Source of the DNA: Acanthacorydalis orientalis
Lineage: Eukaryota > Arthropoda > Insecta > Megaloptera > Corydalidae
Assembly: GCA_034766995.1 (NCBI GenBank)
Contig: CM068323.1
Coordinates: 19,053,112-19,117,111 of the forward strand
Length of the DNA stretch: 64,000 nt
Reading direction: 5' to 3'
The notes under the pieces are model-generated. The model saw only the letters and a program-made list of their open reading frames with translations, was not told the origin of the DNA and searched no databases. Below are positions 23,988 to 32,765 of the stretch, piece after piece (position 1 is the stretch's first letter; each line of letters starts with the position of its first letter). Position numbers and translations under genes: made by a program.

Positions 23988-25707
23988 ATAATTTAATAGT
24001 ATTTTTTATTATTTTTTTCAGCACAAGCTCCAGTTACAGAACCTATCATCGATTTAGCACAAAAATGCGATCTATCGACTTGTGTACTACCTTACTGTTT
24101 CTGTTCCAAAGATGGTACTATAATACCTGGAAATTTAGATCCGGACGATGTAAGTGATTTTCGGCCTCTCAGCATTTATGATAGTCAATCTTACAGGTTG
24201 TTGAAGCAATATATATATATATATATATATTATATTTTTTCAATCAATAAAAATTGTTTTCTGGTATAAATATTATTCATTATTTTTTATATATTAGATT
24301 TTAAAACTTTTATTGGGATAAACATAATAAACATGAAAACAATACCTCACACAGTAAATATTAGTATTTATATAAATGATTTAAAAATATTACTGAAAGT
24401 GTATTGGAAAAAAATACATTATTAAATTTGTTTGTAGACACCACAGATGATGCTTTTAACATTTGATGGAGCAATTAATTTGAATAATTTTGATCATTAC
24501 AAAAAAGTATTCCATAAGAGAGAGAATCCCAATGGATGTGAAATTAGAGGAACATTCTTTGTGTCACACGAATACAGCAATTATAATATGATACAAAAAT
24601 TAGCTAGCAGTGGACATGAAATAGCTACTGAAACTATATCGTGAGTTATTTATACTAAAATATATTAAATTCCTGTCTGATTTTGTCAATATTCCTATTT
24701 TAGTCTTCAAACTGGTCTCCAAGACAAAGGGTACGAAGAGTGGGTTGGAGAAATGATAGGTATGCGTGAAATTTTGCGACATTTCTCAAATATATCAAAA
24801 GACAATGTGGTTGGTATGCGGGCACCATTCTTGAAACCTGGTAGAAATACTCAATACAAAGTGCTTGAAGATTTTGGATACATATATGATAGTTCTATTG
24901 GAGTACCACCTTCAGCAGTGCCGGTTTGGCCTTATACTTTAGATTATAAAATTCCACATGAATGCAAGTCTGGTACATGTCCTTCAAAATCATTCCCAGG
25001 TAAATATGTATATATGTATGCATGTATATACACACACACACACATATATATATATATACAAATAATAAATGATACAAAAAAGTACACATTTTTTTAAGGT
25101 GTTTGGGAAATTCCATTAAATGCTCATTATGTAGAAGATTATGAAGGTGGGCATTGTCCATATTTAGATCAATGTGTTTTACACAACCATGATCCTGATG
25201 AAGTATTTGAATGGCTTAGGGAAGATTTTAGTCGGTATTATGATCAAAATAAAGCACCTTATATGATGCCATTCCACACAAATTGGTTTTCAATTAAAGA
25301 GCTTGAACAAGGATTGCAGAAGTTTTTAGATTGGGCAACAACTCTGTAAGTATTTTTGTACAAGTATTTTAAAATACATTACAATTATTCATTTAATACA
25401 TTTTAGGCCTGATGTTTGGTTTGTGACTGCTACACAAGCACTAACATGGATGACTGACCCAAAAAAGATCAGTTCATTAAATAATTTTGATCCCTGGGGT
25501 TGTAAGAAACGTGAAAATCTACCACCACCTGGTTGCAACAATGGAAACAAATGTGCATTGAATTTCAAGCCAGCTGAACTCAACTTTACTGATACAAGAT
25601 ATTTAGAAACATGTCAAGAATGTCCAAATCAATATCCATGGTTAGGAGATTCAGAGGGTACAGGAATTCCTGGAAGAGATAATTATGTCCCTGACAATGT
25701 TAAATAG
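13825..25707 (+). CDS. Cda4: Chitin deacetylase-like protein with ChtBD2 and NodB-type domains (CDA4-like)
   Basis: This is a secreted insect chitin deacetylase-family protein that acts on or organises chitin in cuticle or tracheal matrix. Exons: 13825-13888, 22063-22193, 23171-23282, 24022-24149, 24438-24640, 24704-24999, 25099-25345 and 25407-25707, giving 493 aa with every phase matching. A signal peptide covers residues 1-21. The ChtBD2 (peritrophin-A) domain has six cysteines at 45, 60, 66, 76, 89 and 97. The polysaccharide deacetylase domain starts near 146 and includes TFDG, RAPF, YDSS and PFHTNW. There is no LDLa domain. That layout and the short linker suggest CDA4 rather than the longer CDA5, but the symbol is tentative. 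Canonical metal ligands appear replaced: TFDD is TFDG, and both motif-2 histidines are missing in GHEIATETIS. Catalytic activity is therefore doubtful. A polyadenylation signal lies at 25776-25781. Confidence 0.9.
13924..13972. repeat. (TA)n tract near the 5' end of the chitin deacetylase first intron
   Basis: It begins 36 bases after the exon 1 donor. Confidence 0.95.
14759..14822. repeat. (TA)n tract, 64 bp
   Basis: The longest uninterrupted TA run inside the chitin deacetylase first intron. Confidence 0.95.
15537..15585. repeat. (TA)n tract
   Basis: About 49 bp; a shorter sister tract lies at 15393-15414. Confidence 0.95.
17676..17710. repeat. Perfect 14-bp inverted repeat in the chitin deacetylase first intron
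   Basis: AAAAACAGGTAAAA (17676-17689) and TTTTACCTGTTTTT (17697-17710) pair perfectly around the 7-base loop GTAGATA. The stem is too short for a typical microRNA precursor. Confidence 0.8.
18386..18427. repeat. Compound (TA)n(TG)n tract
   Basis: TA units change to TG units after a GCG interruption. Confidence 0.9.
19117..19157. repeat. (TA)n tract
   Basis: About 41 bp in the chitin deacetylase first intron; shorter, interrupted tracts follow at 20227-20269 and 20789-20817. Confidence 0.95.
21482..21533. repeat. (TA)n tract
   Basis: 52 bp, about 530 bases before chitin deacetylase exon 2. Confidence 0.95.
22858..22918. repeat. (TA)n tract in chitin deacetylase intron 2
   Basis: 61 bp with one AAT interruption near its left end. 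Confidence 0.95.
23738..23790. repeat. Possible mobile-element remnant in intron 3 of the chitin deacetylase gene
   Basis: Directly after a TA tract, a short GC-rich stretch reads GTAGCGCACTCAGGATT and then a G-rich run (GGGGGAGGGAG). This is unlike the surrounding intron and resembles degraded repeats commonly scattered in insect genomes. The element family is not identified. Confidence 0.3.
23940..23984. repeat. (TA)n tract in chitin deacetylase intron 3
   Basis: It ends 37 bases before the exon 4 acceptor; a shorter tract at 23717-23739 adjoins the possible element remnant in the same intron. Confidence 0.95.
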
Positions 25708-26038
25708 TTTTGTAATTTTAATATAAAAATATTAGTTTTATAAAATTTTAAATTATAAAAATTTTGTAAGTACAAAATAAAAATGTACATATTTGAAAAT
25801 GGAAGAAAATAATATATTTGCTTCATGTTTGCAATCTAAGATATTATTTTAGATTGACCGACAGTTTATTATGAAGACTGTTATTAAGTGCAATTATAAC
25901 ACCTGAACTAATGCAATTACATATTAAATTTCCTCTTGTAAGACTAAGTAAATAAAAAATACATATTCATTTTAATAATTGCTTTATATTATTCTTTTTA
26001 CAATCAAACTAACATTGAATAAATATAATATTTAAAAT
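25708..26038. other. Convergent 3' spacer, chitin deacetylase / NDUFC2
   Basis: This 331-bp spacer separates two stop codons facing each other. It holds AATAAA for the plus-strand gene (25776-25781). TTTATT at 25865-25870 could serve as the minus-strand signal for NDUFC2, so the two transcript tails may lie very close together or overlap. Confidence 0.5.
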
Positions 26039-26876
26039 CTATCTTATAGGAACCCATTTATTGAAAACATCTGCATATTTTCGACGTTCTGAAAAACAAA
26101 TATAATTAAGAGCAGATTATCTTAGATAAAGTTATCTTATTTAAAATCATTACCAGGTGTAACAAAATCATCAGGGTGTGTTTCAATATAATAACGTAAC
26201 ATAGCATCACGATGTGCTAAATAATCTTTTGTTTTTTCATCTAAAAATTTACAAAAAGCAGCACCACCAACAGTAGCTAAGATATGTTTCTGAATACCTA
26301 GAATAAAATCAGAAACAAACGCGAGTAGCATTTTTCACTGTTTTTATTTACACTTGTCTACATAAGTTCTTTTTGGACAAGTGTAATAAGTTATTTATTT
26401 TTATTATAAATCAATTTTACTTGAATAAATAATCATTTTTAGAGAACTATCAAGTACTTAATTGTTTACAATTTTAAAATGTATGTCATTACACATTTGT
26501 TATTACTACAGATATAATAAATAATTTAATCAATAACTTTGCTTCTCAAATACAATCAAAACCAAGATTTTGTTAATTAAGTAAATTATAAATTAAATAT
26601 TTGTTATAAATAAATAACAGTTAGAAAATATTATTTTATTTTATTATTTTACTGGCATGTAAAATATTTCTAATTTTCTTTACCACAAAATACAATATAA
26701 GATTTTATGATAAACATACCACTCAAAGGCGGTCTTCTTGTACCCCAATTTACAATACAAACAGTCACAAAACCGAAAACTGCACCTGCTGTTGGTAACC
26801 AGGCGGTTTCAAAAACTGAAGGAATTCTATCTGGGTCAGGTGTTAAGAGTTCTAAAGCAGTTTTTCCTGCAGCCAT
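26039..26876 (-). CDS. NDUFC2: NADH dehydrogenase [ubiquinone] 1 subunit C2 (B14.5b)
   Basis: This is a small accessory membrane subunit of mitochondrial complex I, sitting in the inner membrane. Exons on the minus strand are 26876-26720, 26297-26154 and 26088-26039; the joins keep frame and give 116 aa, close to the human 119. Recognisable family features are the hydrophobic segment LPTAGAVFGFVTVCIVNW, the basic loop TRRPPL, a second hydrophobic segment (ILATVGGAAFCKFL), and the conserved tail DYLAHRDAMLRYYIETHPDD followed by YADVFNKWVPIR at the very end. The ATG is the first in frame and gives the usual short N-terminus. The upstream neighbour on the same strand is CLPTM1, separated by 755 bp, so co-transcription is unlikely. 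Confidence 0.92.
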
Positions 26877-27631
26877 GACAAAAATTAAAGTCGAAAGGAG
26901 TTATGTAAATTATCGGACACCATTGACATTAAGAAATGAGTATGAAGTTTATTGTAAGTTTTTGATGAAATCTCCTATTATTAATAAAACGAAATCCTCC
27001 AACGATTTCAGTGACTCTCAAAAGTACTTTATGATATACTAAACAAATGTTATTAAAAAAATATCCAAGTTTAATATCACTTTAAATATTATTAATTTTC
27101 ATCATTCATAGATTGCCATTTCACTATATACGTTCAATCATTAATTAATGTTATCGAATCACAATCACATGAATTAAATCTAATGACCAGTGACACTTAA
27201 CAGTTTAAGTAAAGGCGAAAACATGTCAATACAAAAATGATGTATAATTATATATTTTTAATAGTTTGTTTGTATTAATAACTTGGACAAAATTTATTGT
27301 GTCTTCTAAAAAATAACTGCGATTTTTAGATAAAACTATATGAATAGAACATATCAATAACATGCTGTATATTCAATACATTCTGAAAGAAATATATATT
27401 TCTCAATTGATTTTTTCCTACTGACCTATTCCATGTGATCCACTTTAGTACAATTATACATTAATTAAATAAAATATTTGTAAATTAATGAAAATTGTAT
27501 TACTTTTTATCACATCTATTATTAAAATAAAATATTTTTAACAAATATTCATAATACAGATATACCGGAAAAAAACATCAAGATACATATGAATAACAAT
27601 ATATATATATTATCTAAAATGAAATAATTTC
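26877..27631. other. Spacer between NDUFC2 and CLPTM1
   Basis: These 755 bp contain the NDUFC2 promoter and the CLPTM1 3' untranslated region. A plus-strand frame overlapping this area (26707-27042) is antisense to NDUFC2 exon 1 and not credible as a gene. No obvious polyadenylation signal was seen for CLPTM1 near its stop. Confidence 0.5.
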
Positions 27632-29632
27632 CTAATTATCTTTCTTCTCTTGAGAAGATTGTTTAGGGTCCACTAATTGTTGTTGTGCTTCTGCTTCCAT
27701 TTCTCCTGAAAAACCAAACTCGTTAACACGGCTGGCATCAACCTTGTATATCCAACGTTGATATAAAAATATGATAAATACAATGTCTGAAAGAAATGAA
27801 ATAAAAATCAGAATAGGTTCAAACACTAATTCAAACTACTTTTATATATACCATCTCTGAAACATCCCAATCTGTACATGGTTGGCATTTTAATAACAAA
27901 TGCAAAGATATCATCGATAAACGTGTTGAAGAATTTATAAGTCATCATTCTCCATGGGAGATGAGCGACTGATTTTAATTTATAGTTGATAAAGAGTTGT
28001 GGAGTCATCATTATAAATCCAAATGTAAGTAAAAATCCATACAAGATATTTAAAACAAATGAATACCAGCCTTTATGTTCAAGATATATCAGTGAATATA
28101 TACCGTAACCTGCCAATAATGGGAAACAAACCCAAGATAAATATTTGAATGCCATGAGATCATATGCTCGTGTACTAGATTCTACATATGATCCTTTATC
28201 AGTAAATTTAATTTTTGGTAATATTCCTAAAATTTTCGATTCTCTATTGATACTGACATCAACAACCTTGTGAATCTTCCATATTTCAATTCCAAGACCA
28301 ATAAAGCAACTGACTTTAACAACAAAATTAGTTTCATTATCCAAAACAAATAATAATACTATCAATGATTGAAATACATTAAAAAATACTGATCGAACCG
28401 ATAAACCTTCAAGAGATTTACGGTTGTTCCAAAACTGAATATCGTTTTTAAAAGCTAATAATTCAAAAATACTATGTAAAATTGAGACGATAATTGTTCC
28501 CGCTAATAAATACGGTGAGGTTTCGAGCAGTGTTTCCTTTAAAGTATCTTGATCTTCATCACTCTCTTCTGTAGAAAAAGTATCACCAAATACACCAGAA
28601 GTCCATTTATTTCGCATTACTTGAGCAGAGTATAACTGCCACTTAAATAATGAAAGTGGCTGAAATGTAAGATGAAGTTCAAGCTCTTTAACTGTATAAT
28701 TGATTGGTTGATAATCTCTTAACATATTCCAAAATTCATTTGCAAAAAGCACTGGTTTGTATTTATCACCACCTGGCACAAATTCAATATATTCATCTAA
28801 AGGGGGTGGCACCGAGCCTTGCACCCAATTTGTTTGATCAGTAACTAAATTTAATGTTAAATTTGGATGCCAATGTGAAATTATTTCTTCTTTTAAACCC
28901 TCTTCTGCCTTCATTACTTCTACCAATGTGCGTTCTGTTTCACCAGTTAACAGATTTTTCGTTTTGTAGTATTTAAGCTTTTTGAACTTGTTCAATTGTT
29001 TGCGTAAGTAAGACATTTGTTGATCAGCATATTGGTTCCTATTATTAGGATTTGGTGATTTTCCTGATCGAACAACATATGCATGTAAATATATCGATCC
29101 ATTATTTTGAAGCTTTTTGCTTGTTTCAAATTTCTTTGAGTGGATATATGAACCATCCCCAAATTCACCAGAGTACCAGTCTCCATATATTAAATTTGGT
29201 TTAAACCAAAGTAACGATTCTGTATTTGTAAAATCTTTAAAAATAAAGTCTTCAGATATGTATACATACAGATCAAATCGAGTACCATTTGAAAATATAT
29301 TCCACGCCGGCTGTTTTGGAACTTGTGTTCCACCTTGTACTGTGGATTCATTCACTGTCGGTGAAGGGCGACGAAAAAATGAAGTAATAAAATAAATAAT
29401 AAACGCTCGTACTATCAAAGATTTTGTTATAGCAAAAAATGATTCAAGTTTAGTAGGTTGTCTCTGTTCTTGAGAGTTAACCTAGAAATGTAATTTTCGA
29501 TTACTCATTTATTTCAACTCCTATCAAGTTTAAGTTATTAGTGTCTGTTTTTTTTTAATTACTTACTGCATTATTCACTGTTTCATTGTGAGCCGTGGCT
29601 TCAATAGCCCCCGAATCGTTATTTTCACTCAT
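27632..29632 (-). CDS. CLPTM1: Cleft lip and palate transmembrane protein 1 homologue (CLPTM1)
   Basis: CLPTM1 is a multipass membrane protein of the endoplasmic reticulum; in mammals it limits forward trafficking of GABA-A receptors. Minus-strand exons are 29632-29567, 29481-27852 and 27786-27632. The joins keep frame and give 616 aa (human 669). The N-terminal tail MSENNDSGAIEATAHNETVN is followed by a hydrophobic segment (LIVRAFIIYFITSFF) and a large lumenal domain with FDLYVYISEDF, LIYGDW and SIYLHAYVVRSG. Several membrane spans follow, including YLLAGTIIVSILHSIFELLA, and then the conserved MPTMYRLGCFRD/DIVFIIFLYQRWIYKVD across the last junction. The C-terminus is a short acidic, Gln-rich tail. 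The start is supported by matching phase into exon 2. Confidence 0.94.
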
Positions 29633-29811
29633 TTCATAAACAAAGTAATAATAAATTATCTATTATAAACATATATCAGATTATAAATCAATGATTTGAT
29701 TAATTTTGTACTTAATGCCTCATTTTACAACTGATTTATGTGAAATATTAACGTTACCAAAGCTTACTTTACGATCCTATAATTTACCAATTTTTATACC
29801 ACTGTGCACCT

Positions 29812-29920
29812 ATCATAGATTAAATTTCACTGTAGATATAAAACTTAATATTAAAATTGTAGTCGTAGCTACTAGTATTTTAATCTATGATCGTAGACTA
29901 AAAATATCACTAGCTAGTGA
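29812..29920. repeat. Palindrome-rich segment upstream of CLPTM1
   Basis: A 13-bp perfect inverted repeat (ATCATAGATTAAA at 29812-29824, TTTAATCTATGAT at 29879-29891) encloses about 54 bp. A perfect 16-bp palindrome, ATCACTAGCTAGTGAT, follows at about 29905-29920. This could be a small degraded mobile element or a regulatory structure; no target-site duplication was found. Confidence 0.45.
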
Positions 29921-30383
29921 TCGTGTGCCTCACAAATGTGATTTGAAACTGAGCTAAATAAATTTTAGTTGATGGTTATATACTCTAAATATTTATTTAA
30001 AATTGATTTTAATAATTTGCATGTTTTCACTAATTTTTTATTAATTTAGTGTTTACTGATGCTATTTTACTGAACATAAATTGCACTGCAAAAAAAATTA
30101 TATTAACAATTACAAGTTACTTATTTTTATTTTAAATATAGTGACTATATTTAAAATAATATTCAATAAGAAAATTAGTTAAAATTAGTTTCAATAAGAA
30201 AAACGAAACTCCTTTTCAACATCAATTATAGAAAAAAATCATAGATAATTATATAAATTTTAAATTGCTATACACAGTATGAAATTCATACAGTATTAGA
30301 GATATTTTTAACCATAGACAAAATTATGCTAAGGAACATTTTAATAATGATAAAATAAAACACCATATTAATTATAAACATAA

Positions 30384-30389
30384 TTTATT
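30384..30389 (-). promoter_or_regulatory. RpL9 polyadenylation signal
   Basis: AATAAA on the minus strand lies about 14 bases after the RpL9 stop codon, giving a very short 3' untranslated region as is usual for ribosomal protein genes. Confidence 0.6.
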
Positions 30390-30402
30390 GAAAATCAAAT
30401 TA

Positions 30403-30972
30403 TTATTCATCTTGTACAATAGTGGTTTTCTCAGAGACGTAAAGACCATCCAAAAACTTTCGAATGTCTTTATTTTTAACAGTCGTTGATTGCTGTATAA
30501 GTGCAGCAGATCGAGACACATCTTCAAGTGAATTTCCTTCAATGATCAATTCATCCTTTTGTTTTGCTGAATTTGTAACAGTAACACCTGGTGCCATTTT
30601 TACTCTACGAATATATTTTTCTCCCAAGAAATTTCTGATTTCTATAACTGTATTATTTTCAGTCATAACACAATTAATTGGGAAATGGGCATATACAGCA
30701 CGCATCTTATATTGGTAGCCTTTTGTTACACCTTTAAGCATATTTTCAATATGAGAACAAACAGTGCGGACGGCTGCCAATTCCTTTTTTGTGCCGAACC
30801 ATTTTTCAACTTTGAGTAGCCGAGGATTTACCATACGAATATCTAATGCAAGATGCTTGAACGATCGTTTTAATGTGCCGCGGGGGCCAGTAACAGTTAC
30901 AAGACGAGATTTCACAGAAACCTTCAAATTCTCGGGGATTTTAACACATTGGTTTATTACGATTTGCTTCAT
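30403..30972 (-). CDS. RpL9: 60S ribosomal protein L9 (uL6)
   Basis: This is a cytosolic large-subunit ribosomal protein of the uL6 family. One uninterrupted coding exon gives 189 aa, the normal eukaryotic length. It begins [16 protein letters not shown] and contains [37 protein letters not shown] and [19 protein letters not shown], all typical of eukaryotic L9. An acceptor AG sits at 30980-30979, just before GTCACA and the ATG, so a 5' noncoding exon is spliced in from upstream (listed separately). An inverted, broken copy of the 3' half of this gene lies upstream on the opposite strand. The frame is clean and clearly the functional copy. Confidence 0.96.
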   Translation of the reverse strand: MKQIVINQCVKIPENLKVSVKSRLVTVTGPRGTLKRSFKHLALDIRMVNPRLLKVEKWFGTKKELAAVRTVCSHIENMLKGVTKGYQYKMRAVYAHFPINCVMTENNTVIEIRNFLGEKYIRRVKMAPGVTVTNSAKQKDELIIEGNSLEDVSRSAALIQQSTTVKNKDIRKFLDGLYVSEKTTIVQDE

Positions 30973-31650
30973 TGTGACCTAAATTTAAAATAATTATTTA
31001 AACTGATGTAACATTAACATTATTGTATTTATTGATGAGATGAAAATATAACCTGAAAATACAATTGCAATTCAAACTGTACATAAATCGAACAAAATTG
31101 AAATATATATATAACTTAATTTTAAAGAATGATATTGAAATTAATTCACTTTTTTTAAAATTATACTGACACGTTTTCATTCAATCATGACAGGTATCAT
31201 ATTTTTCACACAGGTTATATTTTCATTTTTCCATAATGACACACTTTATTGATATTAACAGAATAAAAAAACAATGGGTATGTCTTATATTCATTAAAAA
31301 CTTAATACGAGCTAAAGATGGCATAGGATAAAAGGTACTATTATTCCACTCTTACCTCTAACGACACAACAGTATTAGGAAAGGCTTCAAGTCAGAATTT
31401 TAAACCTAACGACAACAAAATGTCTATATGACAAAAAGTTCCCTAGTGTTATTCACACAATTAATGTAAATTTTAAAATTTTATAATTATAAAAGAAATT
31501 TTGAATTACTATTATGATAAGTGTATCAGTAAAATTTAAAAATTATATTACTATATTTGTTAAAAAATACGGTTATCAGATTAGTTTGGTTTTGAACCAT
31601 ATTCGAAATTAAAAAGTACTTATGTATATATATATATATATATATAATTA
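30973..31650. other. RpL9 5' intron and upstream spacer
   Basis: This region contains the proposed 5'-UTR intron of RpL9 (about 31355-30979), the noncoding first exon, and upstream AT-rich DNA ending in a short TA tract (31624-31646) beside the inverted RpL9 copy. No other gene is seen. Confidence 0.5.
31356..31384 (-). promoter_or_regulatory. RpL9 noncoding first exon with 5' TOP tract
   Basis: On the minus strand, CCTTTCCT (31384-31377) is a terminal-oligopyrimidine-like start, the usual transcription start of ribosomal protein genes and the basis of TOR-dependent translation. It is followed by a short leader ending in GAG and an excellent donor GTAAGAG at 31355. This pairs with the acceptor just before the RpL9 ATG. 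The start site is inferred from the motif and splice signals. Confidence 0.55.
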
Positions 31651-32061
31651 AAATGTATAACAAAAGGCTACCAATCGTGCTGTATATACCCATTTCCCTA
31701 TTCATTGTGTTATGACTGAAAATAATACAGTTATAGAAATCAGAAATTTCTCGGGAGAAAAATATATTCGTAGAGTAAAAATGGCAACAGGTGTTATTTT
31801 TACAAATTCAGCAAAACAAAAAGATGAATTGTTCATTGAGGGAAATTCGCTTGAAGATGTGCCTCGATCATTGCACTTATACAGCAATCAACGACAGTTA
31901 AAAATAAAGATATTCGAAAGTTTTTGGACGGTCTTTACATCTCAGAAAAAAACCACTATTGTACAAGATGAAAATTTGGTTTTCCATAAATTATGTTTAT
32001 AATTAAATGTGATGTTTTACTTTATCATTACTGAAATGTTCCTTAGCATAATTTTGCCTAT
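31651..32061 (+). pseudogene. Partial inverted copy of RpL9 (3' half plus 3' flank), broken
   Basis: This stretch matches the 3' half of RpL9 (parent positions about 30736-30314) in opposite orientation. An open stretch still reads [20 protein letters not shown]. The copy lacks the first half of the gene, has an 8-base deletion near 31674, a one-base deletion at the codons after [10 protein letters not shown], and a one-base insertion before TTIVQDE. The parental AATAAA has become CATAAA. Similarity continues some 70 bases past the parental polyadenylation signal, and no poly(A) tail follows, so a DNA-level inverted duplication fits better than a retrocopy. TA tracts lie on both sides. It cannot encode a full ribosomal protein. 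Confidence 0.9.
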
Positions 32062-32089
32062 TTGATGACTTCTATTTATTTCAGTTATA

Positions 32090-32102
32090 TGTATATATAT
32101 AT

Positions 32103-32174
<72 letters not shown>
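32090..32174. repeat. Long (TA)n tract beside the inverted RpL9 copy
   Basis: About 85 bp with one ATAACATA interruption; it lies 30 bases past the end of the RpL9 copy. Confidence 0.95.
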
Positions 32175-32179
<5 letters not shown>

Positions 32180-32640
32180 TATATAATATAATTATATTAT
32201 AATTAAATATTTTCAACCAACAAAAACAAAATAAAAAGTTGAGATTTATTTTGTTCCTTTGATAAAAACATTAGAATTAATTTATGTCGTTTATATACGG
32301 ATAATTAACGCTGGACTTTCAGCACTATTATCTTCAACAACATATACAGCATTTTGATAAACAATGTGAAAAAATCAAACGGTATCATTTAAAATATCTC
32401 AAATGATATCTTTAATTAAGTAACAGACGCCGAAATATGTTTTAATTGTCATTTAATTGCATCTTACTTGAGTACGCACAAAAACTACATGTTACAATTT
32501 TTAAGTTCATTGTTATTTTATTTCAGATTGGAGATAAAATATTTTTTTCCACACATTTATTCTTTTAACTGTATAGTTTTAAGTTGCAATTCGTGGAAAA
32601 ATTTTAGAGAGTATGTTTTGAATATGATAGTATCGATTTA

Positions 32641-32659
32641 TACACATACATACATACAT

Positions 32660-32713
<54 letters not shown>

Positions 32714-32765
32714 GAGAGAGAGAGAGAGAGAGGGAGATAGAGAGAGAGATAATAATAATAATAAT
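32641..32765. repeat. Compound (TACA)n(TA)n(GA)n(TAA)n tract
   Basis: Four simple repeats in succession, with the GA part (32713-32749) interrupted by GGGAGAT. Confidence 0.95.

Larger units (their letters stand above)
29633..30402. other. Spacer between CLPTM1 and RpL9
   Basis: This 770-bp spacer holds the presumed CLPTM1 promoter and the 3' flank of RpL9. A palindrome-rich segment at about 29812-29920 is listed separately. A plus-strand frame at 29706-29957 runs through this segment and is not considered coding. Confidence 0.5.

Noticed and set aside
26707..27042. Plus-strand frame opposite NDUFC2 exon 1
   Set aside because: It is a shadow of the NDUFC2 coding strand.
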